Positions 8,740 through 17,883 are shown, numbered from the stretch's first letter. The stretch is DNA of 64,000 nt from Stutzerimonas stutzeri (GCF_019090095.1 NZ_JAGQFP010000001.1:1488001-1552000), one strand, 5' to 3'. The notes: generated by a model from the letters alone, not told the origin. Program-made: numbers and translations.

Positions 8740-8898
8740 GTCAGCGCTCCTCTTCGCGGCGAAAAGACCAGAACGACTTCCCTCTTTTGATGCATGAGCC
8801 GCTTCATCGTTCGCCGTCGGCGAGCTAGTGCGCGTCGGGTCGTACTTGGCACGGACTTACCGCTTGTGCACCCATGGCGGACCGCAAGCGCGGTTGGC

Positions 8899-9333
8899 TC
8901 AAGGAGATCGCTTCGTGACTGTCCGAGCCGGAGGCCTGCCGGCTGCTTCGCCTGTCTTGGCGAAAGCCTTGATCACGTCGCGTACGACCTTACGCTGCTC
9001 GGTTGGCAGTGCCAGGAAGGCGTCGATGGCCTCTCGGTCGTCATAGAAAGCAGGGTCTTCCCACTGCGCCCGCTGCTCACGGATCGCAGTCACCGCCCTG
9101 TCACCAAATCGCAGGGCCTGGGGCTCGACTTTCAACCACTGCGCGATAACCTGAAGCTTGTCCTGCGAGGGGATGGATTTTCCGCCGAGCCAACGTGAAA
9201 CAGCCTGAAAGGTCACCGACCGTCCCCAGTATCGCGAATTGAACTCGCGCTCCAGAACAGCAGGGCGATCAGGGTATCCCGCGGCAAGCATCGCAGTGCG
9301 CAGGCGTTCGGCAAATTCCATCTTCTCGTTCAT
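8899..9333 (-). CDS. HTH (Cro/C1-type) transcriptional regulator
   Basis: I choose the ATG at 9333 (144 residues, MNEKMEFAERLRTAMLAAGY); the frame is open to 9366 but the extra N terminus is not typical. Residues 1-70 look like a lambda-repressor-type helix-turn-helix, with VTFQAVSRWLGGKSIPSQDKL as the recognition region. The C-terminal half has PTEQRKVVRDVIKAF, similar to short phage-derived regulators, and lacks a LexA/CI peptidase domain. It is divergent from a BRO-like gene with a palindrome between them. Probably a phage-remnant regulator. Confidence 0.8.
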   Translation of the reverse strand: MNEKMEFAERLRTAMLAAGYPDRPAVLEREFNSRYWGRSVTFQAVSRWLGGKSIPSQDKLQVIAQWLKVEPQALRFGDRAVTAIREQRAQWEDPAFYDDREAIDAFLALPTEQRKVVRDVIKAFAKTGEAAGRPPARTVTKRSP

Positions 9334-9361
9334 GGAGTGGACGTTAAATTCCAGCCCCACA

Positions 9362-9383
9362 CACAACTGAACATGCTGTTGTG
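9362..9383. promoter_or_regulatory. palindrome, candidate operator of the HTH regulator
   Basis: CACAAC (9362-9367) and GTTGTG (9378-9383) form a perfect 6-bp inverted repeat with a 10-bp spacer, 29 bp upstream of the HTH regulator start, in the divergent gap to the BRO-like gene. Size and position fit the binding site of a dimeric Cro/C1-type protein. Confidence 0.45.
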
Positions 9384-9573
9384 CTTAAAACTGAATTCAT
9401 GATTTCATTTCCCAAGAATGCTGTGAAGGACGGCGGCAAGTCGTTCGATCACAGGCAATGCGCTTCGTATCCTGAGGCCGTGCACGATAGACCGGCGCAT
9501 CGAATGCGGAGCAGAAAGGAAACGACTGGAGAAGCCTGACGCCAATGCGGTTCGGGCAGCACGAGGACAAGGA

Positions 9574-10038
9574 ATGCCTACCCTTCATTACCTGAATTTC
9601 GAGGGTCACGACCTTTGCGTAGCGCATCGACCAGACGGCCTTGTGCTGCTGGACGGTACCGCGCTGGCACGTTTGCTCGGATACGCCGACGAACTCGGCG
9701 CTCTGCATTCACATTGCCGGGTCGAGGGTTTCTTTTTCGGCAACCAGCCTGGCCCAACGATCTGGATCGATATACACAACACCTACTGTTTGGTGTTTCA
9801 CAGCGAGTCGTCGGCAGCCAAGCGCCTTGGCTGTTGGATCAGTCACTGGTTGCTGCCGCGCTTCAGCAATCAACGCTCGCAGCCCCACGTGCGAAAGGCC
9901 GTTGTCGGTGAGCAGCCCCTACGGGTATTGAGCTGGCGGGACGAGTGCTGGGTTTCGCTTCACGGAGCGATACGGCTACTCCGCGCTGCTGACCAGAATG
10001 TCGTCAAAGCACTCGCGGACTTACGCAACTTTCGCTAA
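9574..10038 (+). CDS. BRO-N/antirepressor-like protein
   Basis: A 154-residue protein. The start LHYLNFEGHDLCV followed by DGTALARLLGYADELGALHSHCR follows the pattern of BRO-N domains (phage antirepressors), although the usual WFVAKDV segment is degenerate. The C-terminal part has LHGAIRLLRAADQNVVKALAD. It is divergent from a Cro/C1-type regulator, the arrangement of a repressor and antirepressor in temperate phages. No other phage genes surround it, so this is a remnant or domesticated pair. Assignment by pattern only. Confidence 0.6.
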   Translation: MPTLHYLNFEGHDLCVAHRPDGLVLLDGTALARLLGYADELGALHSHCRVEGFFFGNQPGPTIWIDIHNTYCLVFHSESSAAKRLGCWISHWLLPRFSNQRSQPHVRKAVVGEQPLRVLSWRDECWVSLHGAIRLLRAADQNVVKALADLRNFR

Positions 10039-10130
10039 TGCCAAGAACAAATGCGCAGCTCAACGCCGAACCCTAATTGCGCCTGAGCGGATGCCCAGGG
10101 GGCGATAGCGCAGCGTCTCGGCCCGCCTGT

Positions 10131-10982
10131 TCATCGATCGCCAAACATGCCCACCCAGTAGATTCCCGCATCGCTCTGCGGGTCCACCGCATAGGCGGCG
10201 CCCAGCTCGCTGAACTGCGGGTTCATCAAATTGGCGCAATGCCCCGGGCTGGCCAACCAGCCTTCGACGACGCCGCGTGGCCGGTCCAGCGCGGCGGCAA
10301 TGTTCTGACCGACCGGTGTACCGGTATAGCCTGCAAGTTCGGCCCTGTCGCCCGGCGTGCGGCCATCGCGATCGAGGGGGCTGAAGAAATTGCCGTTGGC
10401 CATGGCGCGGCTATGGGCTTCGGCGACGGTGGCGAGCGTCGCGTTCCACCTCAGCGGCGGTGCCGCGGCAAACGACTTGCCAGCGCACTGGCGTGCCTGT
10501 CCGCGCACGCGATTGACCTCATCGAGCAGCTTCTGCCCTTCCGTCTGCCAGTCCCTCAGATGCCCACCGAGCAGCGACCGCGCCACGACGATGCGCCAGT
10601 CGCGACCCTCACGGCTGACAGCCACATCGGCATACTGCGGATCGAGCAGCACACGGCAGAAGCTTTCCCGCAACGCCTGCATGGCTGCTTGCGCGTCACG
10701 CGGGCCGGACAGGCTGATGGCTTGCACATTGGCCATCGGATAACCGGCGCGCGCCAATGAATCCTGCAGATCCCCGGCACCGGTCACCGGCAATCGCAGA
10801 CGTGAATCGGGCGAGAGCGGTGTCAGCTCCTCGCTCGCACGGTCGCCGCAGCGCTGCACCTCGCTGCGATAGGCATTGATCGAATCGATCAGCTGCGCCT
10901 CCCCGCCCACATCGGCAGCGGCAGCAAGGCGGCCGCCAACGAGCAGTGCGATCAGACACAAAGAAGACGAAAGCAGGCGCAC
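10131..10982 (-). CDS. CAP (SCP/PR-1) domain secreted protein
   Basis: I choose the GTG at 10982, with GGAGAG five bases upstream, giving 283 residues; the frame is open to an upstream start at 11024. Residues 1-24 form a Sec signal peptide (VRLLSSSLCLIALLVGGRLAAA). An N-terminal region of unknown fold (about 30-150) is followed by a CAP domain at about 155-283 with AEAHSRAMA, GQNIAAALD and SPGHCANLMNP, where the conserved His and Glu/Gln cleft residues of CAP proteins occur. A paralogue of the same layout is encoded at 43863-44759. Periplasmic or secreted; function unknown. Confidence 0.87.
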   Translation of the reverse strand: MRLLSSSLCLIALLVGGRLAAAADVGGEAQLIDSINAYRSEVQRCGDRASEELTPLSPDSRLRLPVTGAGDLQDSLARAGYPMANVQAISLSGPRDAQAAMQALRESFCRVLLDPQYADVAVSREGRDWRIVVARSLLGGHLRDWQTEGQKLLDEVNRVRGQARQCAGKSFAAAPPLRWNATLATVAEAHSRAMANGNFFSPLDRDGRTPGDRAELAGYTGTPVGQNIAAALDRPRGVVEGWLASPGHCANLMNPQFSELGAAYAVDPQSDAGIYWVGMFGDR

Positions 10983-11105
10983 AGCATCTCTCCAGCAACA
11001 GGTGGGCAGATGCTGAAGATGCACCTGCCATACCCCGTAAGTCGAGTCCGTGCGGCAAAACGCTACCTATCGCGGCCTACTTGCCGCCTGGCGATGACTC
11101 CAACT

Positions 11106-11111
11106 TATAAT
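11106..11111 (+). promoter_or_regulatory. -10 element TATAAT of the two-component operon
   Basis: A consensus TATAAT stands 28 bp before the TTG start of the response regulator; TTGCCG at 11081-11086 is a possible -35 with a long 19-bp spacer. A transcript starting near 11118 would exclude the upstream ATG codons as starts. Confidence 0.5.
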
Positions 11112-11138
11112 AGTTCTTATTTGCACCGGAGCCTTCCA

Positions 11139-11840
11139 TTGGCAACTTGCGCAGCTCAACGGCTTCTGGCTATCGAAGACGACCCCATTCTGGGGCCGCA
11201 CCTGAAAAACTCTCTGGAGAACCGTGGGTTCGACGTGACGCTCGCCGGTGACGGTTCGACCGGCCTGGCACTGGCGCGAGCGTCGACCTACGACCTGATT
11301 CTGCTGGATGTGATGCTGCCGGAACTCAGCGGCATGGAACTGCTGACCCGGCTGCGACAGCAGCGCCGCACCCCGGTGCTGATGATGTCCGCGCTGGGCA
11401 ACGAGGCGCACCGCATCCAGGGCTTCGACAGTGGTGCCGATGACTACCTGCCCAAGCCCTTCAGCATCGAAGAACTGCAGGTGCGCATCGCCGCCATCCT
11501 GCGCCGGGTGGCCTATGAGCGCAGTGCCGCGCCAGCGGTCGTAAACGACTCGGTACGCTTCGACGATCAGCGCTGTGATCTGCGCTACGAGGAGCGCTGG
11601 GTCGGCCTGACGGCCACCGAATACCGGTTGATGAAGGTGCTGCACGACGCTGCCGGGGAAGTACTGAGCAAGCCGTTTCTCTACCAGCAGGCGCTGCGCC
11701 GCGGTTATTCGCAGCATGATCGCAGCCTGGACATGCATGTCAGCAACATACGCCGCAAGCTCGTGCGCGAGCAGGTGGCGGCGCTGCGCCTGGAATCGGT
11801 ATGGGGCAAGGGGTACGTGCTGGATCTGCAGGCCGACTGA
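11139..11840 (+). CDS. OmpR-family response regulator
   Basis: I choose the TTG at 11139 (233 residues), because GGAG lies 7 bases upstream and a TATAAT box is placed just before it. Upstream in-frame ATGs would precede that promoter. The receiver domain has the acidic pair Glu13/Asp14, phospho-acceptor Asp57 in LILLDVMLPE, and the conserved Lys in DDYLPKPFS. The C-terminal winged helix has LTATEYRLMKVL and SLDMHVSNIRRKL. It overlaps the histidine kinase by one base. The pair lies directly upstream of a TonB receptor, as PfeRS lies by pfeA in P. aeruginosa, so siderophore-responsive control is plausible. Confidence 0.92.
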   Translation: MATCAAQRLLAIEDDPILGPHLKNSLENRGFDVTLAGDGSTGLALARASTYDLILLDVMLPELSGMELLTRLRQQRRTPVLMMSALGNEAHRIQGFDSGADDYLPKPFSIEELQVRIAAILRRVAYERSAAPAVVNDSVRFDDQRCDLRYEERWVGLTATEYRLMKVLHDAAGEVLSKPFLYQQALRRGYSQHDRSLDMHVSNIRRKLVREQVAALRLESVWGKGYVLDLQAD

Positions 11841-13171
11841 TGCCCAATCGTCATTCGCTGTTCTGGCGCCTGGTGGTGCTGGTCGCGGGCTTCTGCCTGG
11901 CCATGATCTGGGCCGGCGGCTACGTCGGCCACCATATCGACCGGTCCAGCGCTTATCTGTCGCCGGAGGCTCACGACACGCTCGCCCGCTATGCCGACGA
12001 GGCCCAGGCCGCGTTGCAAGCCGGACCGCAAGCGCTGGCTCGCTGGCTGGCCGCCATGCGCCAGCGCGAACCGGGCTGGCTGGTCGTGGTGGACGAACAG
12101 CTGCAACCCCTCGGCGGCCAAACCCTGACCGCCGCGGAGCGGCAGGGGCTCACCTTCGTGCGGCACTACGAGTGGCCAATGAGCCGCCGCTACGAAGGCC
12201 TGCCGCTGATTTCCGTGCCGATCGCCGACAGCGGCGCGCAGCTGATCATGCGGCTACCGGAACGCTTCCGTCCGTGGCGCCACTATGCGCTGCTCAGGGC
12301 CGGCGCGGTGTATCTGCCGCCGGTGCTGCTGTCCATCCTGTTCTGCTGGTTGCTCTATCGCCTGCTGGTCTCGCCATTGGACAGCTTGCGGCGACAGGCC
12401 AACGCACTGCGGGGCAACCGTCTCGACTCGCTGCTGCCGCCCGCCATCGCCCGGCGCCACGATGAACTCGGCGAGCTGGGCCGCTCGCTGGAATACCTGA
12501 CCCAGCGCCTGCGCGATTCGATCAGTCAGCAACAGCAGCTGCTGCGCGACCTATCCCATGAACTGCGCACCCCGCTCAGCCGCTTGCGCGTGGCCTGCGA
12601 AAGCGAGCTCGATACCGAGGAGTTGCGCAGCCGAACCGACCGCGAGATCACCCGTATGCAGCAGCTGGTCGACAGCACGCTAGAGTTCGCCTGGCTGGAC
12701 AGCGAGCAGCCTCGCTTCGAATGCGAGCCGGTCAATGTCGCGGCGCTGTGGGACGTGATCAGCGAGAACGCGTGCTTCGAAGCCGGCTGGTCCCGCGAAC
12801 GCATCCGCGCGCAGGTACCGGAAGATTGCCAGGTCCTGGGCAACCTCAACGCACTGGCACAGGCCATGGAAAACATTCTGCGCAATGCCATCCGCTACTC
12901 CCCCGCCCAAGGAACGGTGTGCCTGACCGCCGACCGTGACGGGGACCACTGGCAACTGCGCATCGAGGACCAGGGGCCGGGTGTGCCGCCGGACCGATTG
13001 TCGGTGATCTTCCTGCCCTTCGCGCGTCTTTGCGCGGCCCGCCCCGGCGGCGACGGTTTCGGCCTGGGCCTGGCGATCGCGCGTGGCATGGTGCAGATGC
13101 AGGGCGGCACCCTCTGGGCGGAAAACGGCGAAACCGGCCTGCGCATGACCATCCGTCTGCGAAGTGTATAG
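11840..13171 (+). CDS. sensor histidine kinase
   Basis: A 443-residue membrane kinase starting at the ATG that overlaps the regulator's TGA. TM1 is at about 8-28, a periplasmic region of about 120 residues follows, then TM2 at about 155-175, HAMP, and the H-box DLSHELRTPLSRLR with His240. The N-box is ENILRNAIRYSP and the G-boxes are DQGPGVPPDRL and GDGFGLGLAIARG. It should phosphorylate Asp57 of the overlapping OmpR-type regulator. The periplasmic domain has no recognised fold. Context with a Fur-box-preceded receptor suggests sensing of an iron chelate or of the receptor state; this is inferred. Confidence 0.92.
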   Translation: MPNRHSLFWRLVVLVAGFCLAMIWAGGYVGHHIDRSSAYLSPEAHDTLARYADEAQAALQAGPQALARWLAAMRQREPGWLVVVDEQLQPLGGQTLTAAERQGLTFVRHYEWPMSRRYEGLPLISVPIADSGAQLIMRLPERFRPWRHYALLRAGAVYLPPVLLSILFCWLLYRLLVSPLDSLRRQANALRGNRLDSLLPPAIARRHDELGELGRSLEYLTQRLRDSISQQQQLLRDLSHELRTPLSRLRVACESELDTEELRSRTDREITRMQQLVDSTLEFAWLDSEQPRFECEPVNVAALWDVISENACFEAGWSRERIRAQVPEDCQVLGNLNALAQAMENILRNAIRYSPAQGTVCLTADRDGDHWQLRIEDQGPGVPPDRLSVIFLPFARLCAARPGGDGFGLGLAIARGMVQMQGGTLWAENGETGLRMTIRLRSV

Positions 13172-13196
13172 ATTGTAAATGCGCTTTACTCTCAAA

Positions 13197-13211
13197 TGAG
13201 AATGCTTAGCA
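13197..13211 (+). promoter_or_regulatory. Fur box
   Basis: TGAGAATGCTTAGCA matches the 7-1-7 Fur consensus TGATAATNATTATCA at 11 of the 14 defined positions. It lies about 90 bp upstream of the TonB receptor start, after the kinase stop. Iron-dependent repression of the receptor and the downstream membrane operon is the expected consequence. Confidence 0.65.
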
Positions 13212-13303
13212 TTGCGGCCACATAGCGGCGCTCAGTGTGCTCGCCGATACGTGGCGAGTCTCCGGCCGCAGACTCGGCAGGCTTCTCAGGGAGGTGGCAG
13301 TAA

Positions 13304-15277
13304 ATGGTGGTTTTCAATCGGCATCGTCTGGCTTGCGCAATCGCTGTAGCCACCTGGATGAGCACGCCGGCCAGCGCCGAAGAGGCGGTCGAACTGTCGA
13401 ACGTCGTGGTCACCGCGTCGGGCTTCCAGCAGCAGATCAAGGAGGCGCCTGCCTCCATCTCGGTGGTGACACGAGATCAGCTGGAGAAGAAATCCTACCG
13501 CGACGTCACGGATGCGCTACGGGATATTCCCGGTGTGGTCATCACCGGCGGCGCCAGTTCCAGCGATATCAGCATTCGCGGCATGGCCTCCAAATACACG
13601 CTGATTCTCATCGACGGCAAGCGCATGGAGTCGCGGGCGACGCGCCCCAACAGCGACGGCCCCGGCATCGAGCAAGGCTGGACGCCTCCGCTGGAAGCCA
13701 TCGAGCGCATCGAGGTCGTGCGTGGTCCGATGTCGTCCCTGTATGGCTCCGATGCCATGGGCGGGGTGATCAACATTATTACCCGCAAGGTGGCCGACAC
13801 CTGGCATGGCGGCGTTCGCACCGAGAAAACCTTCCAGGACCGCTCCGACTCCGGCGATTACCATAGCCTCAACGGCTATCTCTCCGGACCTCTGGTCGAT
13901 GGCCTGCTGGGCCTGCAGGTCTACGGACAGACGTCTCGTCGAGACGAAGACGATATTCCCCGCGGCTTCAACGAGCAGAAGACCGAAAGCGGTACGGTCA
14001 AATTGTCGTTCACGCCCAATGCGGCCAACGACATCGTGCTGGAAGCAGGCAAAACCGAGCAGGAACGCAACGCCAGCCTGGGTCGCTCAGGCACGGGCAA
14101 CAGCGACTCGCTGTCGGACTACGACCGTACGCACTACGCCATCAGCCACACAGGCCGTTGGGCTTCCGGTCAGTCGGAAACCTACCTGCAGCAGGAGCGC
14201 ATCGAGAACCCGGGTCGCGAAATGGAGCTGGAGAACAGCGTCTTCAATACGCAGAGCTCGCTGTTCCTGGGCGATCACATCGCCACGCTCGGCGGCCAAT
14301 ACCGCTACGAGGACCTCTCCGACAAGGGCAACCAGCTGGCCGGCGCCGAAGACCTGACCCGTCTGACACGCTGGTCCTGGGCGCTGTTCGCCGAAGATGA
14401 GTGGAGCCTGACCGATCGCTTCGCCCTGACTACCGGCTTGCGCATGGACCGCGATGAAAACTACGGCACCCATTGGTCCCCGCGCGTGTACGGGGTTTGG
14501 CAAGCGGCGGAACAATGGACGGTGAAAGGCGGCATATCCAGCGGCTATCGCTCGCCTGACATCCGCGCCGCGGTGGACAACTGGGGGCAGATCACCGGCG
14601 GCGGCCGAGGCGACCCGGCCGTGATCGTCGGTAATTCCTCACTCAAGCCAGAGGAAACACTCAGCCAGGAAATCGGGGTGCTGTGGGATAGCCAGAATGG
14701 ACTGTCTGCCGGCGTGACCCTGTTCAACACCGACTTCAAGGACAAGATCACCGAGCTTCGCCGCTGCACGGACACCACGGGTAACGCCTCGGGCCAATGC
14801 GTGGTCAACGGCGAGGCCTACCGCTTCATCAGCGATCGAATCAATGTCGATGAAGCGCGCATGCGCGGCGTCGAGGCGACCTTCGACTGGGACATCACCG
14901 CGACCCTGTCGCTGGCGGCCAACTACACCTATACCGAATCGGAGCAGCGCAGTGGCGATTTCCGCGGCGAACCGCTGAATCAGATGCCCAAGCACATGTT
15001 CAACACCACGCTGGACTGGCAAACCAGCGACCGTCTCGGCACCTGGGCTCGGCTCAATTACCGCAGCGAAACATCCGAGTACCTGTCGCGCACCAGCATG
15101 GCCGATAGCACCCCTGCGTACACGCTGGTCGATCTCGGCGGCACCTATGACGTGAACCGCAACCTCAAGCTGCTGGCCGGCGTTTACAACGTCTTCAACC
15201 AGCAAATCGACTACGACAACTACGAGACGGTGCTCGACGGACGTCGTTATACGGTCGGGATGAGTGTCGCCTTCTAG
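13304..15277 (+). CDS. TonB-dependent receptor, CirA-like (catecholate siderophore)
   Basis: A 657-residue outer-membrane receptor. The signal peptide ends near ASA (residues 23-25), followed by a TonB-box-like VVVTASG. The plug domain includes APASISVVTRDQLEKK, DALRDIPGVVITGG, SIRGMASKYTLILIDGKRME and ERIEVVRGPMSSLYGSDAMG, closely following E. coli CirA, and the barrel ends in an aromatic residue (SVAF). Length is near CirA (about 660) and shorter than FepA/PfeA. A Fur box precedes it and a two-component pair is upstream. Likely substrate: catecholate siderophores or their breakdown products; this is inferred by family. Confidence 0.93.
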   Translation: MVVFNRHRLACAIAVATWMSTPASAEEAVELSNVVVTASGFQQQIKEAPASISVVTRDQLEKKSYRDVTDALRDIPGVVITGGASSSDISIRGMASKYTLILIDGKRMESRATRPNSDGPGIEQGWTPPLEAIERIEVVRGPMSSLYGSDAMGGVINIITRKVADTWHGGVRTEKTFQDRSDSGDYHSLNGYLSGPLVDGLLGLQVYGQTSRRDEDDIPRGFNEQKTESGTVKLSFTPNAANDIVLEAGKTEQERNASLGRSGTGNSDSLSDYDRTHYAISHTGRWASGQSETYLQQERIENPGREMELENSVFNTQSSLFLGDHIATLGGQYRYEDLSDKGNQLAGAEDLTRLTRWSWALFAEDEWSLTDRFALTTGLRMDRDENYGTHWSPRVYGVWQAAEQWTVKGGISSGYRSPDIRAAVDNWGQITGGGRGDPAVIVGNSSLKPEETLSQEIGVLWDSQNGLSAGVTLFNTDFKDKITELRRCTDTTGNASGQCVVNGEAYRFISDRINVDEARMRGVEATFDWDITATLSLAANYTYTESEQRSGDFRGEPLNQMPKHMFNTTLDWQTSDRLGTWARLNYRSETSEYLSRTSMADSTPAYTLVDLGGTYDVNRNLKLLAGVYNVFNQQIDYDNYETVLDGRRYTVGMSVAF

Positions 15278-15403
15278 CGCGATGGACGAGGCGCCCCGTC
15301 ACCCGGTGCGCCTCGCTGCCTGACATGGACTTGCGTTGCCAACCAGGGCTCGGCCCTGGGCCGTACCGGGGCGCATCTACTCAGGCTCACCCCAGCATCT
15401 GTA

Positions 15404-15437
15404 CCCAGCCGTTGCGCAGCCACGGCTGGGACCTTTT
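15404..15437 (+). terminator. hairpin after the TonB receptor
   Basis: CCCAGCCGT (15404-15412) pairs with ACGGCTGGG (15422-15430), followed by ACCTTTT. It lies between the receptor stop and the DUF3649 start and could terminate or attenuate transcription into the PepSY operon. Confidence 0.65.
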
Positions 15438-15467
15438 CGTATGGACTGTTCGGTATCGGAGCTCGTC

Positions 15468-15770
15468 GTGACCCGTTCCACATCTCAAACCGGCGGTAAC
15501 TGGCGCGACATCGCCGCGCGTACCGCCCTCGCGGTTCTGGGTGGCTATGCCTTCACCTATGCCGCGACCGCCGCCATCGCGCGGCTGCTGCCGCTGGACC
15601 GTGTTGACGCGCTGACCGCCGCCTCGCTGCCGGCGTTCGTGGTCTATCTGGTCTTCATTCTATGGGCCTTCTCCGCCGCCTCGGCACGCCGTGTGCTGGT
15701 CGGCGTGAGCCTGGCCATTCCGTTGGCTGGCGTCGGGTTTTGGCCACAACTGCTGGAGGCCCTGAGATGA
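15468..15770 (+). CDS. DUF3649 domain membrane protein
   Basis: I choose the GTG at 15468 because GGAG lies 6 bases upstream, giving 100 residues (VTRSTSQTGGNWRDIAARTA). An ATG at 15441 is the alternative. Three hydrophobic helices are visible: TALAVLGGYAFTYAATAAIA, SLPAFVVYLVFILWAFSAA and a final ...VGVSLAIPLAGVGFW. It overlaps the PepSY gene by three bases. The order DUF3649, PepSY, DUF3325 is a recurrent set beside TonB receptors in pseudomonads. An accessory role in handling imported iron is inferred; the molecular function is unknown. Confidence 0.83.
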   Translation: MTRSTSQTGGNWRDIAARTALAVLGGYAFTYAATAAIARLLPLDRVDALTAASLPAFVVYLVFILWAFSAASARRVLVGVSLAIPLAGVGFWPQLLEALR

Positions 15771-17353
15771 AACGCAGTCTGACGCAATCGATGGCCTGGC
15801 TGCATACCTGGTGCGGATTGCTGCTTGGGTGGGTGCTGTTCGCCATCTTTCTCACTGGCACCCTGGCGGTATTCGACCAGGAGATCGACTGGTGGATGCA
15901 ACCGGAGCTGACCGACCGGGCGCAGTCAGCGACAGCTGCCGCTGACGTTGCCCAGCGCTGGTTGATGACCCACCACGGCGATGAGTCGAACTGGAACATC
16001 AGCCTGCCGACCGAGCGCTCGCCGGCCCTCGCCGTATCCGTCGGCGAGCGACGCCGTGGCGGCGGTGGCACGCCACTGGATCCGCTGACCGGCGAGCCCG
16101 TGCAAGCGCGGGAAACCATCGGCGGCAACTTCTTCTTCCATTTCCACTACACCCTGCATATGCCACGACTGCTCGGCGTCTGGGTGGTCGGGTTCGCAGC
16201 CATGGCCATGCTGGTGGCGCTGATCAGCGGGATCATCATTCACAAGAAAATCTTCAAGGAGTTCTTCACGTTCCGTCCCGCCAAGGGGCAACGCTCCTGG
16301 CTAGACGGCCATAACGCCAGCGCCGTGCTGCTGCTGCCCTTCCACCTGATGATCACCTATACCGGTCTGGTGATCTTTTTCCTGATCTACATGCCGGCTG
16401 CAATAGATGCCCTGTACGACGGTGATGCCCAGGCGTATTTCCGCGAAGCGCAGCCCGCGCGCGCGGCCGAGCAGGCGCGAAGCGAGCCGCGAGGCATGGG
16501 CAACGAGCAGACCAGGCGTGACGACACCGCACGCCTGGCACCGGCGGCGCCCCTCCTGGCACTCGGGGAGATCGTCAGCCGCGCCGAAGCGCATTACGGC
16601 GACGGCATGATCGCCGCGCTGACCGTGAGTAACCCGGGCCGCGCCGATGCCCAGGTCACGGCGCGTCCCGTGCTGGGCAATCGCATCGAGCTGACCAAGG
16701 GCGAAGGCATGACCTTCAACGGTGTCACCGGCGAGCTGATCCAGGCGCCGGACCCGTCTCGCATCAGCCAGCTGACGCAACGGGTGATGGCGGGCCTGCA
16801 CTTCGCTCAGTTCGGTGGCTACCCGATGCGCTGGCTGTACTTCATCTGCGGCTTGGTCAGCTGCGCGATGATTGCGAGCGGACTGGTGCTTTACGTCGTC
16901 AAGCAACGCAGGCAGACCAAGATCAGCCAAGCCTTTCTGCGCCTGGTGGAGAGTACCAATGTGGCGGTGGTGGCCGGCCTCTCGCTGGCCTGCATTGCGC
17001 TGTTGTGGGCCAATCGTCTGCTGCCGGCGGAGCTGGCGGACCGGCAGGCGTGGGAGCTGCGGCTGTTTTTCGGTATCTGGGCCCTGAGCGGCGTGCATGC
17101 TCGGCTCCGCCAGCCCCTGCAGGCCTGGCGCGAACAGCTGATGGTCACAGCGGGTTTGGCGCTTGGATTGCCGCTGTTGGACCTGGCCATCATCCATCCC
17201 GCATTCGACGGCACGCGCCTGGCGTTACTTGCCAGCGTGTCGCTGATCGGCCTGCTGATCGGCTGGGCCGCCTGGAAGATCCCGACGCTCGCCAGCGCCA
17301 GGAAGGCGCCGCCCGTTCCGCTCAATCGCCAGGCGGCGGAGGGTTCGTCATGA
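15767..17353 (+). CDS. PepSY-associated transmembrane protein
   Basis: The ATG at 15767 overlaps the previous gene's stop and gives 528 residues. The start MKRSLTQSMAWLHTWCGLLLGW and the helix-plus-His pattern (HTW, FHFHYTLHMP, HLMITYTGLVIFF) are typical of PepSY_TM proteins, whose histidines probably bind haem. Further helices lie near 185, 345, 395, 430 and 480. A periplasmic domain with GEIVSRAEAHYGDGMIAAL fits the PepSY motif. Homologues such as FoxB/FsrB-type proteins reduce ferric siderophores in the inner membrane, consistent with its place after a siderophore receptor. Reductive iron release is inferred. Confidence 0.9.
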   Translation: MKRSLTQSMAWLHTWCGLLLGWVLFAIFLTGTLAVFDQEIDWWMQPELTDRAQSATAAADVAQRWLMTHHGDESNWNISLPTERSPALAVSVGERRRGGGGTPLDPLTGEPVQARETIGGNFFFHFHYTLHMPRLLGVWVVGFAAMAMLVALISGIIIHKKIFKEFFTFRPAKGQRSWLDGHNASAVLLLPFHLMITYTGLVIFFLIYMPAAIDALYDGDAQAYFREAQPARAAEQARSEPRGMGNEQTRRDDTARLAPAAPLLALGEIVSRAEAHYGDGMIAALTVSNPGRADAQVTARPVLGNRIELTKGEGMTFNGVTGELIQAPDPSRISQLTQRVMAGLHFAQFGGYPMRWLYFICGLVSCAMIASGLVLYVVKQRRQTKISQAFLRLVESTNVAVVAGLSLACIALLWANRLLPAELADRQAWELRLFFGIWALSGVHARLRQPLQAWREQLMVTAGLALGLPLLDLAIIHPAFDGTRLALLASVSLIGLLIGWAAWKIPTLASARKAPPVPLNRQAAEGSS

Positions 17354-17682
17354 ATGGTTCGGCTCTGCTCGCCAGCCTGCTGCTGGCCTATGCCGGCATG
17401 CTCGGCATCTGTCTCGCCAAGGAGCGCCACTGGAAGCAGCTGGCCCACCCGCGTGTACCGGTTCGTCTGCGCCCGCTCTGCATGCCGCTAGGTGTGCTAT
17501 TGCTGGGGTTTGCGGGCTACGCCGCCAGTCACGTCTGGCCGGGTGGCATGGCGCTGGTCGGCTGGTTCGGGTTGATCTCGCTCGCCGGCTTCGCCCTCCT
17601 GCTGCTGATCCCCTATGCCCCGCGGCTGGCGGCCGGGTTGCCCCTGCTCGGGGCCGTCGTCTGGGCAGCAACCTTATCCTGA
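17350..17682 (+). CDS. DUF3325 domain membrane protein
   Basis: The ATG at 17350 overlaps the PepSY stop by three bases, giving 110 residues. Four hydrophobic segments are visible (LLASLLLAYAGMLGI, LCMPLGVLLLGFAGYAAS, MALVGWFGLISLAGFALLLL, GLPLLGAVVWAA). It completes the DUF3649-PepSY-DUF3325 trio. Translational coupling across all three genes suggests a fixed-stoichiometry inner-membrane complex. The molecular role is unknown. Confidence 0.83.
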   Translation: MNGSALLASLLLAYAGMLGICLAKERHWKQLAHPRVPVRLRPLCMPLGVLLLGFAGYAASHVWPGGMALVGWFGLISLAGFALLLLIPYAPRLAAGLPLLGAVVWAATLS

Positions 17683-17883
17683 GGGTACAGGCCGGCCACT
17701 ACGCCGCGCGGACCAGGGCTGAGAACCACCACCCGGCTGCGTCGGCCCGGCGCGGGTTGGAAGCCGTAGCGACCGGGCGCTTCACCTTGTTCGCGCCTGG
17801 CGGCTTCGGCTCGGTCGGGTCGCGGGTTCGACGCGCTCGATCCAACACGCCCAGCGGCCAGTCCCAAAAGCTGCGTAAGCCTT

